Assembly (NCBI RefSeq): GCF_900182595.1
Contig: NZ_FXTN01000010.1
Location: 1 to 64,000 of the forward strand
Source of the DNA: Pedobacter westerhofensis
Lineage (GTDB): Bacteria; Bacteroidota; Bacteroidia; Sphingobacteriales; Sphingobacteriaceae
Length of the DNA: 64,000 nucleotides
Direction: 5' to 3'
The stretch's first letter is position 1. Each line of letters starts with the position of its first letter. A program made the translations under genes and the position numbers. The notes under the pieces were generated by a model. That model had not been told where the DNA came from. It ran no database searches and was given only the letters and a program-made list of their open reading frames with translations. Shown here in pieces: positions 42,910 through 50,897 of the stretch.

Positions 42910-43918
42910 GAGTAAGCAATGGTAAGGTGACCGTGAATTTCCCATTGTTGCTGTCCACCTCTACAGGTTTGTCAACCAACAATTTATAACGTTCAATAAT
43001 GTTTTTCAAACCCGTTCCCGGCCGCTCCAGCCTTGAACGCTTTGGCTGCAAATTGTTCTCCACTTTTAACGCGGGTAAATCGGTAGTGGTAATGGAAATG
43101 TACAGCGGGTGTTCTTCAGAACAAACATTGTGTTTGATTGCGTTCTCGATCAGCAGCTGCAGGGAAAGTGAAGGCAAAAGCAAGGCTGTATGCCGCTGCT
43201 GAATATCCATATCTACCCTGAGCATGTGCCCAAAGCGCTCATTGAGTATGTGGAGGTAGGAACTGATGAACTTCAGCTCATCATCCAGCCTGGTAAGATA
43301 ATGCTCATTAAAGCTCAGCACGTACCTGTAGACCCCGGCCAGATGGACAATATACTTCTTTGCTGAGGGGTCGTTAACCATCGTCTTTAGTGTACTGAGC
43401 GAGTTGAACAGAAAATGCGGGCTGATCTGCTGCTGCAGCGAGATCAGTTGTGCCCTGAGGTGGGCACGCTCAAGCAGGCCTTTTTCTATCATGGTTTTCT
43501 TGAGTGTGGCACTTGTATACCTGTTTGAAAAAACAAAATAGCATATCAGGCTCAGGAAGCTATTACCGCCCAGGTGCAGTAAAATATCTTTGGAGGTCTG
43601 ATATCCGATTTTATTTGCATAAAAATAGTTTTCAGGATTTATCTGGTCTATAAGATAGCTAAGGACCAAAAGGGCAACTATCCCTAACAGGATGCTCAGC
43701 AAATATTTGGGATAACCCGAGAGCCGGCGGAAATTATTGGTAAGAAAATAGCCATCGATCATCCAGCAACCCGCAATTGGAACAAAGATCTTAATGGAAT
43801 GGTCTAAAAAATGACACCATTTAGTCCTGGAAAGATCTGCTTGCCCAAGAAATGAAGTGCAGATGATCATGATTGCTGAGAGGATCAGCAACCATTTTAT
43901 CTGGTATTTTTTGTACAT
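42890..43918 (-). CDS. LytS-type sensor histidine kinase
   Basis: 342 residues from the ATG at 43918. Four hydrophobic segments span about 1-130 (IKWLLILSAIMIICTSFLG, YLLSILLGIVALLVLSYLI and others). The His_kinase domain contains LISLQQQISPHFLFNSLSTL with the phosphoacceptor His, and LLIENAIKHNVCSEEHPL of the ATPase site. The C-terminus ends with the G-box-like RPGTGLKNIIERYKLL. It overlaps its LytTR regulator by 20 bp. The signal sensed is unknown. Confidence 0.93.
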   Translation of the reverse strand: MYKKYQIKWLLILSAIMIICTSFLGQADLSRTKWCHFLDHSIKIFVPIAGCWMIDGYFLTNNFRRLSGYPKYLLSILLGIVALLVLSYLIDQINPENYFYANKIGYQTSKDILLHLGGNSFLSLICYFVFSNRYTSATLKKTMIEKGLLERAHLRAQLISLQQQISPHFLFNSLSTLKTMVNDPSAKKYIVHLAGVYRYVLSFNEHYLTRLDDELKFISSYLHILNERFGHMLRVDMDIQQRHTALLLPSLSLQLLIENAIKHNVCSEEHPLYISITTTDLPALKVENNLQPKRSRLERPGTGLKNIIERYKLLVDKPVEVDSNNGKFTVTLPLLTHESNYN

Positions 43919-44105
43919 ATGTAAAGGTAACACAAAATATTTTAAAGATTTACGACAAAAGAAAGGGAGAAATTGATATAGGATAATCTTTCTCCCGCTT
44001 CGCTGCTGGGCCAGAAGAAGATTTATTACTAAAGACTACATAGCAGGTTTACCATCAAATTTTTTATTTTTGAGATCTCGTAGATTTAATCCCGATACAT
44101 ACTTC

Positions 44106-45482
44106 ATGAACTTTATTAGCCGTAAAACTAACTCCCGCTTTTCAGCCCTTATCCTTAGATCATTTTTAATTCTTCTGCCCGCTGCATCTTTCGCACAACA
44201 AACAAGCTACAATATCGAGAAGCTTGGTGCCAGGGGAGACAACAAAACTGTAAATACCATTATCATCAATCAGACGATTGCCAAATGTGCCGCTGAAGGT
44301 GGTGGAACGGTGATTGTGCCTCAGGGCATTTTTCTAACTGCTACGCTCTATTTGAAAAGCAATGTAAATCTTCATTTAAACAAGGGGGCGGTTTTAAAAG
44401 GCACATCTGATATGAAGCTTTATCGTTCATTTGTTCCTGAAACGGACCTTACTAAATACAATACGATAAGTACAACCGGGAATAATTCCAATAGTGCCTA
44501 CGATACCGTATGGACCAAGGCTTTAATCATCGCACAAGGTGTAAATAGGGCGACAATTTCCGGAGAAGGACATATTGACGGAGACCATGTTTTTAATGCC
44601 AAGGGCGAGGAAGGTATGCGCGGTCCGCATACCATCGTGATCGCAAACTGCAAAGACCTCAGGTTTGAAAACATTACTATTGAAAAAGCTGCCAATTATG
44701 CTATCCTTGCTTATGACCTGCAAAATTCGATTTTTCAGAACGTAAAAATCCAGCAGGGCTGGGATGGAATCCACATCCGCGGCGGCAGGAATATACTTTT
44801 GCAACAATGTAATCTGCAAACCGGTGATGATGCCATTGCCGGTGGCTTCTGGGAAAATTTCCGGGTGCAAAACTGCAGTATCAATTCAGCCTGTAATGGT
44901 ATTCGTGTGATTATGCCTGTTAACGGTTTCTTTGTAAATGACTCGCGTTTTACTGGGCCTGGAAAATATGCGCACCGTACTTCTGGTGCAGCTCACCGTA
45001 CCAATATGCTGGCAGGCATCTATATCCAGCCAGGAGGCTGGGGTTTGGTGAAAGGCAATATCGAAGGTGTTCGTATTTCGAACCTCAAAATGCATAATAT
45101 GAATAATCCTTTTATTTTTGAACTGCATGAGGGTAATAATGCAAAAGATATTGTTGTTGAGCAGATAAAGGCAGACTCTATTAAGAATCCTATAGCTATA
45201 CACAGTGACAGCGGATACAATTACAAGAGCGTTCTCTTTAAAAATGTATCAGTTCATTATATTACTGATTCCAAAACAGCAGCACCATGGGCTTTCGGAG
45301 CATCAAATGTAGAGCAGCTGCGTTTAGAAAATGTTAAGTTCTATGCCAGCGGTGTCAAACCGAAAACCGCTGTTCAACTGAAAAACATCAGCGCTCCCTC
45401 CCTTTCCAAAACTAATGTTTACAGTGCCGATCATACAGATGAGGTAGATGCTGTGAACAGTGGAATGATAAAATTGAACTGA
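44106..45482 (+). CDS. Glycoside hydrolase family 28-like secreted enzyme (polygalacturonase fold)
   Basis: 458 residues from the ATG at 44106. The signal peptide ends near residue 35 (FLILLPAASFAQ). The beta-helix domain begins YNIEKLGARGDNKTVNT with EGGGTVIVPQGIFLTATLYL, the usual GH28 start. The catalytic Asp candidates are Asp220 (GWDGIHIRGG) and Asp241-Asp242 (GDDAIAGG), at the normal spacing. The usual G-H-G-[IL] His is absent (ACNGIRVIM instead), so activity or substrate may differ from true polygalacturonases. It is a single gene with a terminator, not a PUL with susCD. Confidence 0.85.
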   Translation: MNFISRKTNSRFSALILRSFLILLPAASFAQQTSYNIEKLGARGDNKTVNTIIINQTIAKCAAEGGGTVIVPQGIFLTATLYLKSNVNLHLNKGAVLKGTSDMKLYRSFVPETDLTKYNTISTTGNNSNSAYDTVWTKALIIAQGVNRATISGEGHIDGDHVFNAKGEEGMRGPHTIVIANCKDLRFENITIEKAANYAILAYDLQNSIFQNVKIQQGWDGIHIRGGRNILLQQCNLQTGDDAIAGGFWENFRVQNCSINSACNGIRVIMPVNGFFVNDSRFTGPGKYAHRTSGAAHRTNMLAGIYIQPGGWGLVKGNIEGVRISNLKMHNMNNPFIFELHEGNNAKDIVVEQIKADSIKNPIAIHSDSGYNYKSVLFKNVSVHYITDSKTAAPWAFGASNVEQLRLENVKFYASGVKPKTAVQLKNISAPSLSKTNVYSADHTDEVDAVNSGMIKLN

Positions 45483-45493
45483 TACCTCGATGT

Positions 45494-45534
45494 AAAAAAG
45501 CTTGTAAATTAAAGATTTGCAAGCTTTTTTTTTT
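45494..45534 (+). terminator. Intrinsic terminator of the GH28-like gene
   Basis: AAAAAAGCTTG (45494-45504) and CAAGCTTTTTT (45520-45530) form a perfect 11-bp stem, 15-nt loop, then more T. Confidence 0.85.
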
Positions 45535-45681
45535 AAACTGCAAATCACCTGGTTTTTTAACAAGGCTTCGCCACGTAAATTTTTACGTTTAATTTACCGC
45601 TGGGGTCAATTAAAAAGTTTTTGAGGTAGCTAACCCAGATCGCAGATATATAATGTTCGCATTACGTTAACTGTTCGCCTG

Positions 45682-45747
45682 TCGCGTTCCCGTAGCCTTC
45701 CGGCAGCACTCCCCTAGCGTTCACCTAGCTTCTGGGTAGAATCAGCA
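45682..45747. repeat. 11-bp phased repeat array, copy iii
   Basis: Six adjacent 11-bp units begin at 45682, 45693, 45704, 45715, 45726 and 45737: TCGCGTTCCCG, TAGCCTTCCGG, CAGCACTCCCC, TAGCGTTCACC, TAGCTTCTGGG, TAGAATCAGCA. The first four bases are [TC]AGC or close to it. A further TAGC at 45627 is in the same phase (5 x 11 bp upstream), so a decayed extension is possible. The rest of the 409-bp gap after the GH28 terminator (45535-45891) shows no gene. Confidence 0.7.
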
Positions 45748-45891
45748 AGGGAAACGATCGGCGATGACAGGGTACTTTAGCGGACTTGTTAAAACATGGA
45801 TCAAACTCTCTCCTAAAAAATCAGAACAACATTCGATTGATTTACAATGACTCAAAATTATTAAAAGCATAATATGGGCTCTTTGCTAAAC

Positions 45892-46388
45892 CTAACAGGG
45901 AGACCAGTACTCTATCTTTAATAACTTCCCTTTGGAGAATGTAAAAATGTACGCGTCATCTGTCCCCTTATTATAAATCACCTTTTCAGAACCACTTACT
46001 TTCACACCAACATGGATTCAAAATCTGGTATAGTCGTCTGATGAGAGAGCGGTGTATTTCTAAAGGTAATGTTCCTTTTTAAAGCAGGTTTAAATACAAT
46101 TTCTTCGAGCAAATATCCTTCCTTGTTGTTCCCGGTAAACTTCAAATCACCATAATCGAGCGAGAAGAACTTCATCCCTTGCTCGTCTTCAGAAAGAAAC
46201 CCGCACTCATATTTCGGCTCAAAAATCCTGATAGGTTTACCGTATTTTCTTAAGATTACTTCCTTCTTCAACGTAAAGGATTGTCCGTCGATCCTGAAAG
46301 CAGAACCATCCATGGTTTCATAGTCGGTTTGCGCACATAAATTTGACACGATCAGAAGAAGGGGAAAGATTATCATTCGAAATTTCAT
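45892..46388 (-). pseudogene. Frameshifted gene for a small secreted protein
   Basis: From the ATG at 46388 a signal peptide (MKFRMIIFPLLLIVSNLCAQ) leads into about 110 residues (MDGSAFRIDGQSFTLKKEV, YECGFLSEDEQGMKFFSLD), ending at a stop near 46002. In another frame the sequence continues without break as VGVKVSGSEKVIYNKGTDD and AYIFTFSKGKLLKIEYWSPC to a stop at 45892. That tail reads like the natural C-terminus, giving a protein of about 165 residues. A single-base shift around 46005-46022 is the simplest explanation. A sequencing error would make it an intact gene. No family is recognised. Confidence 0.65.
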
Positions 46389-46534
46389 AAGGTTAAGATA
46401 CTAAACAAAGTTGAAATATTTACCCTAAACAACAGCATACGGTTTCGAAACAGACAAACACAAAAAAGCAATTGACAACTAAATTAATCTAAACAATAAC
46501 CATGGTAAGTTGTTGAATCTATATAGATTTGAAT

Positions 46535-47313
46535 ATGGATTTGGAACAGCTAAAATCAAGATTTACATTTATTCAGGGCAAAAAATTAACAGGTGGAATA
46601 GTGGGCACCCATCTGAGAATTGCAGACAATGGCAATGGAGAACTGACCTTTTCTGGCGATATCTCTATAACGATAAAGTTGATTGATCTTACAAGCACAT
46701 CTACAGACCGGTTGACGAGTCTAATAAGTTTTACCCAACAGGCTATCGCGAATAAACTCAAAGGCGGAGCCTATGCATCCGGCTATCAATATTTAAGTAT
46801 AGTCCATCAAAAAACATTTTTACAAATACACCTGCTAGCTACAGTATACGTTACAATTTCAATTATACAGTAACCCTTCTACAAATTAGCAGTCAAATTC
46901 AACTTCTCGGTAATGACTTCGTAATTGCTGTTGTAGATGACATTGGGTTTCAGCGTTCAACTTATGGAGTCGGTGGACTGACTGACAGAGAAAGTGGACC
47001 AGTAGTGATAAAGTATACTTCCTGGGTAAAGGATCCTTATATTGCCGTACATGAATTCTTTCATACTTTAGGACTAGATGATATAGAAAAACTAAACTTA
47101 AAAAATAGATTGATGTACCATCTAAATGATAGATCCGGAACCGAGATTACTGCTCTTGAACGTGAAGATATGAACAGATATTTAATGCATGACATCACTG
47201 ATATGACACGCGGATCCTATGCTAATCCTTCCATGAATACAGTAAATAAACTGCGAACTTTCTTAAATAATTCTACCAATGGTTTTAAATACAATAAAGC
47301 AAAGTTTAGGTAG
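46535..47313 (+). pseudogene. Frameshifted metallopeptidase-like protein (HEFFH motif)
   Basis: The first frame begins at the ATG at 46535 (MDLEQLKSRFTFIQGKKLTG, ITIKLIDLTSTSTDRLTSLI) and runs to about 46795 (GAYASGYQY). The second frame is open from there as KYSPSKNIFTNTPASYSIRY through VDDIGFQRSTYGVGGLTD to VHEFFHTLGLDD (HExxH plus Gly/Asp at the third-ligand position, as in metzincin-like enzymes). It ends at 47313. One base gained or lost near 46795-46805 links the frames into about 259 residues without a signal peptide. It may be a detached toxin-type domain, which is an inference. A sequencing error is possible. Confidence 0.65.
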
Positions 47314-47653
47314 TGTTATCATTTTATTAGCCATTGCTTGTACTAATGGCAATATTAGAGTGGAGAACTCTGCAAAGTCGAAAATTAAACTTTCCAAAGA
47401 TTCTTGCAACGTCATATTGGGAGACGGACGTAAGAGCATTAACACTTTAGGCTGTAGAAATTGCCATTCCATAAATGATTACGGGCCACGATCAAAACCA
47501 AATATTCTTCTTTTTATAGAAATCTCGGCTTTGGATAGCGTTAAGTTAGCTGATTACATATTTAAAGACAAACATAACGGTATGTACACAAGGGATTTAA
47601 AAAAGATGGTCAACGAATCGATAGCCTTGATAATTGTCAAAAAAGAGCTATAG
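47279..47653 (+). CDS. Small lipoprotein-like protein with one CxxCH motif
   Basis: 124 residues. The start overlaps the metallopeptidase-like gene by 35 bp in another frame. A signal segment SVIILLAIACTNG has a lipobox-like Cys near residue 21. The mature part has LGDGRKSINTLGCRNCHSIN, that is CxxCH of c-type haem proteins, followed by DYGPRSKPNILLFI. The length is about right for a single-haem domain, but the usual distal Met is not evident. It could be a haem lipoprotein or just a Cys-containing partner or immunity protein of the gene before it. Confidence 0.6.
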   Translation: MVLNTIKQSLGSVIILLAIACTNGNIRVENSAKSKIKLSKDSCNVILGDGRKSINTLGCRNCHSINDYGPRSKPNILLFIEISALDSVKLADYIFKDKHNGMYTRDLKKMVNESIALIIVKKEL

Positions 47654-47831
47654 TTGCTTATATCAAAAGCTATAGCCACTCCAATCCAAAAGATTAATTG
47701 TGGGCTTTACTGCCTTCTTTTCAATTTTTAATTCAATAAAATGTGATGATTTTGCTAATTTATAAAAACTTTAAAACTTGAAAACTTGAAACTTGGTTTG
47801 AGCATTATTAAGATCTTGATCCCATATTAAA

Positions 47832-48377
47832 TTAATATGCTAATTTCAGATGATTTTTCACGTGCTTACTTTCCATACGTCTCAAATCCTGATTAGTCAT
47901 AATCTCGTGTTCTTTATCCTTTTGAACCAGTTTAAACCAGCTGATTGCAGGGATCATACCGTTGGAATGTAACTCCAGCCTGACTACAAATTTCTCGGTT
48001 GGTTTACGATGGTTATTAATATACTGGCTGAGCACTGCTGGCTTTATATCCACTTCACTCGCAAATTGCTTGTCTTTCTTCTCCTGCCTGGAAACATACT
48101 CATTCAGGAAGTAGCCAAAATTTAGAGCCTCTTCATATTTATAATTACCAATGTATTCTTCCAGCTGAAATTTGAGTTGTAGTAATTTAGTATATATCTT
48201 TTGTTCGGACGTCCTGTTTTCAAACTGCTTTCTGCGGTCCGACCAAAATTCCGCTTCTTCTCGTTTTTCTTCCGCGGAGCTATTGGTTGTTTTCGGAAAA
48301 ACAAAAGCATCTGCCAGATCCTGATCGCTAATTTTTGAAATATCAACTACCTGATAATTTTTACTTTTCTTTTCCAT
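47832..48377 (-). CDS. HTH (XRE-like) protein paired with a GNAT protein, candidate antitoxin
   Basis: 181 residues, soluble. The N-terminal half is charged and helical (EEKREEAEFWSDRRKQFEN, KLLQLKFQLEEYIGNYKYEE). A helix-turn-helix follows at about 120-150 (DKQFASEVDIKPAVLSQYINNH with RKPTEKFVVRLE), of the XRE type used by many antitoxins. Its start lies 17 bp inside the 3' end of the GNAT gene. The promoter region of the pair carries a palindrome. That arrangement, regulator second and overlapping, suggests an autoregulated toxin-antitoxin-like module. Confidence 0.75.
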   Translation of the reverse strand: MEKKSKNYQVVDISKISDQDLADAFVFPKTTNSSAEEKREEAEFWSDRRKQFENRTSEQKIYTKLLQLKFQLEEYIGNYKYEEALNFGYFLNEYVSRQEKKDKQFASEVDIKPAVLSQYINNHRKPTEKFVVRLELHSNGMIPAISWFKLVQKDKEHEIMTNQDLRRMESKHVKNHLKLAY

Positions 48378-48840
48378 CCTGATAATACGCTTTAATGAGG
48401 TCGAGTGAGTTATTTCCTTCAGAAACCAAAAACAACTTCGTGGACTGTAAATTATATTTTTCTCTATGATGATCTTTAATCAAGGTCTTTGGTTTCAGGC
48501 ATATGAAGCCATTATAACCTGCCGCAAAAGATTCTTTACATGCAAATGCAATCATACTCCCGGCAATCCTATCATATCTCCGTTCTTTTCCTTTATTATC
48601 TTTAGAAACAGCTATGAGGCGTATCTCTATTGCGAAATCCTCTGGCCTGTCAACTAATGACATTAAACCTAAAGGTTCACTGATTCCCTCAGCAGCTAAC
48701 TTGTATACGTCCTTTAGTTTTTCAGCGTTCCAATTAAAATCGAAGCGCTTGGATTTATTGATCAATGCGATTTCCTTGAGGTCAATTCTACTGACCGCCG
48801 CCGAAATGTGTTCACCTGTTATCGTATCTATGATATACAT
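48361..48840 (-). CDS. GNAT-type acetyltransferase paired with an HTH protein, candidate toxin
   Basis: 159 residues. The layout is that of the GNAT fold: EIRLIAVSKDNKGKERRYDR at the fourth strand, IAGSMIAFACKESFAAGYNG in place of the acetyl-CoA-binding helix, and GFICLKPKTLIKDHHREKYN with the C-terminal NNSLDLIKAYYQDG. The standard Q/R-x-x-G-x-G/A pyrophosphate loop is only approximately visible (RYDRIAGSM). GNAT toxins of the TacT/AtaT group acetylate aminoacyl-tRNA, usually with an RHH antitoxin. Here the partner is an HTH protein. It is the first gene of the pair. Confidence 0.72.
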   Translation of the reverse strand: MYIIDTITGEHISAAVSRIDLKEIALINKSKRFDFNWNAEKLKDVYKLAAEGISEPLGLMSLVDRPEDFAIEIRLIAVSKDNKGKERRYDRIAGSMIAFACKESFAAGYNGFICLKPKTLIKDHHREKYNLQSTKLFLVSEGNNSLDLIKAYYQDGKEK

Positions 48841-48848
48841 CGCTTAGT

Positions 48849-48882
48849 CAAATATATAAAATGTTTACAAGAAATGTAAACA
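48849..48882 (-). promoter_or_regulatory. Promoter and palindromic operator of the GNAT-HTH module
   Basis: TGTTTAC (48862-48868) and GTAAACA (48876-48882) are a perfect inverted repeat with a 7-bp spacer. On the minus strand TATATTTG (48849-48856) is a perfect -7 element. The palindrome covers the promoter spacer, so binding would block it. Transcription would start about 4 bases before the GNAT ATG. Confidence 0.65.
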
Positions 48883-49033
48883 AAAAAATTTAATCATAAA
48901 AGTTTTCCAAATTGGAGTAAGCGGGAATTGGCTATAAAGGGGTTGTTCGGACACTCTGATCAACTGTGTAAGATGAACTAAGCAAAAAAAGAAAAGGCTT
49001 AAAACCTTCAATGATATAGTCGCCAGTGAAACA

Positions 49034-50014
49034 TCACCCATTAATCCAGGAAAATTTAAAATCGCCATAAGTCATTTTCCTGTGTTCAACAATGCGGTTT
49101 AACCTTTGCGGAAGTTTCATTAGATAATCCCTGCTTTTTTCAGCGGCATCACTCAAACCAGAAAGGTCAGCTATCTTCCAGTTCTTAATCAATGTATTCA
49201 GAATTTCAACATAATCCAGGGCTGTATATACGTTCAGGCGCTGGGCTACATCAGAAAAGTGGGCAAATGCCAGACCTTGTGGTTCACCAAACTCCCGTAA
49301 AAAATGCGCCGGCATCACAATTTTCTTTTGCATCATATCCGCAAAAGCAAGCATACCTCCGTTGGGATCCACTTCAAAGATCTTTTCCATGAAAAACTGA
49401 TATGCTTTAGCATGCCGTGCTTCATCAGAGGCTATTGTACCACAGATTTTTGAAAGCACCGCGTCCCCCTGTAACTTAGCCAGCGTAGCTGTACGGCGAT
49501 GTGATACATTCGTGGCTATTTCCTGAAAAGAGGTATAAATAAAATTCCTGTATGGATCGCTGCCAGTACCAATGTCAAAACCATCTGCTATCAGATGCTG
49601 AGTTGAGACTTCCATCATTCGCATATTTACCCTGCCGGAGAGATATAAGTATTTGTTCAATATATCCCCATGCCGGTTTTCCTCAGCTGTCCAGTGTCTG
49701 ATCCAGCGCATCCATCCGCCAGCTTCATCCATATTTACATCTTCAACCATTGATAACCAGGATTCATACGTGGGTAGAGCTTCTTCTGTGACCGTATCCC
49801 CTACTAACACTGCAAGCAAATCATAAGACAGTCCCGCCGCTCTTTCCTGTATTTCTTCAATTTGCTCAAGGAAGTTATGCTGAACAGGATCAGGCAACAG
49901 ATCCGAAGGCTGCCAGTTCTCATCGATAGGTTTTAGAAAGTCCCACATCTTCTCCAGCATCACTGGCTCAACATATTTCATTACTTCCCGTCTTTTCTCT
50001 ATAAAGTAATCCAT
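49034..50014 (-). CDS. Acyl-ACP desaturase-like ferritin-fold diiron protein
   Basis: 326 residues. The two helix pairs of the diiron site are visible: TAEENRHGDIL and the later ASDEARHAKAYQFF. EEIQERAAGLSYDLLAVLVG and LPTYESWLSMVEDV are typical of the stearoyl-ACP desaturase family. The family introduces a double bond into acyl chains bound to ACP using O2. Bacterial members are less well studied. Its start overlaps the AraC gene by one base (TAATG). It is the last gene of the suf-linked transcript. Confidence 0.9.
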   Translation of the reverse strand: MDYFIEKRREVMKYVEPVMLEKMWDFLKPIDENWQPSDLLPDPVQHNFLEQIEEIQERAAGLSYDLLAVLVGDTVTEEALPTYESWLSMVEDVNMDEAGGWMRWIRHWTAEENRHGDILNKYLYLSGRVNMRMMEVSTQHLIADGFDIGTGSDPYRNFIYTSFQEIATNVSHRRTATLAKLQGDAVLSKICGTIASDEARHAKAYQFFMEKIFEVDPNGGMLAFADMMQKKIVMPAHFLREFGEPQGLAFAHFSDVAQRLNVYTALDYVEILNTLIKNWKIADLSGLSDAAEKSRDYLMKLPQRLNRIVEHRKMTYGDFKFSWING

Positions 50015-50889
50015 TAACTATGTTTAAATCGAATGTTATTTTTTCTAAAGCTACCGGGGGTGATGTCGGTTGCCTTTCTGAAGAAACGGTTAAAATATTT
50101 AAAATCAGAATAACCCAGCGATATGGCAATTTCTTTAACACTTAGCTCTGAATAGTAAAGCAATCGCTGTGCTTCGCGGATGATTTCCTGTTGTATAAAA
50201 TAAGACATAGGAAATCCGGTTACCTCTTTTACGGCATCGTTCAGATAACTTGCCGATAAGTTCAGTAAATCAGCATACTCTGATGGCTTTTTCATCGTCT
50301 TGTATCTTCGGCGTAGCAATTGCCGGAATTCTTTATTAATGGAGACCAGTCTGCCAGAATGCTGATGCGTGATGCTATGTTCGCGCTGCTGGTAGGTATC
50401 TGTGACCTGATAGATGAACGACGTAAGCAAAGAATGCAGCACATGTGTATTTCCTGAGATGTGATGGTCACCTTCAGTCAGATCAAGCATGAGTTCAATC
50501 AGGCGTTTAAACCATGACGCCTCTTTCTGGTTAAGTACCAGGGTCATTACTTCAGACAGTGACTGTTCAAATGTATTCCGTACTGTCTGGTCTACTAACT
50601 TTGTATCAAAAGATAAAAACCATCCAGACACAACAGTTGAGGCTATAACCTGATTAACCTGGCCCGGATAAGATAAAATCAGGCTATTGGTTTTGACAGT
50701 TGTTTCCTTAAAATCAATCAGAATATCTATCCGTCCCTTCTCAAGCAGAAAACAATTAAAGTACTCATGCCTGTGGGGTTCATAGGATCCCCTTGGATCT
50801 TCCAGCATATTGCCTGTAAATCTTTCTACTTTAATACCCTGATTTGCTTGCCCAAGTTGTCTTAATAAGATTCCTTCACTATTCTTCAT
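50014..50889 (-). CDS. AraC-family transcriptional regulator in the suf cluster
   Basis: 291 residues. The N-terminal cupin-like sensor domain (about 15-150) contains SYEPHRHEYFNCFLLEKG and the C-terminal AraC HTH pair (about 190-285) contains EYADLLNLSASYLNDAVKEV and ELSVKEIAISLGYSDFKYFNRFFRKATDITPGSFR, written here as one domain. It lies 8 bp after sufD and overlaps the desaturase gene by one base. It could regulate the desaturase or the whole run in response to a small ligand. That is not readable from sequence. Confidence 0.92.
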   Translation of the reverse strand: MKNSEGILLRQLGQANQGIKVERFTGNMLEDPRGSYEPHRHEYFNCFLLEKGRIDILIDFKETTVKTNSLILSYPGQVNQVIASTVVSGWFLSFDTKLVDQTVRNTFEQSLSEVMTLVLNQKEASWFKRLIELMLDLTEGDHHISGNTHVLHSLLTSFIYQVTDTYQQREHSITHQHSGRLVSINKEFRQLLRRRYKTMKKPSEYADLLNLSASYLNDAVKEVTGFPMSYFIQQEIIREAQRLLYYSELSVKEIAISLGYSDFKYFNRFFRKATDITPGSFRKNNIRFKHS

Positions 50890-50897
50890 TCTGCAAT

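Noticed and set aside
45800..45830. On the minus strand, GAGAGTTTGATCCATG resembles the 5' end of 16S rRNA
   Set aside because: Only about 14 bases agree. The following sequence does not match 16S, so it is coincidence.
47774..47797. AAACTTG repeated three times
   Set aside because: Short, irregularly spaced (8 then 7 bp) and in AT-rich DNA. It is likely random low complexity.
48361..48840. Assignment of the GNAT protein to a named toxin family (TacT, AtaT)
   Set aside because: The partner type differs and the acetyl-CoA loop is only partly recognisable. A specific name would overreach.
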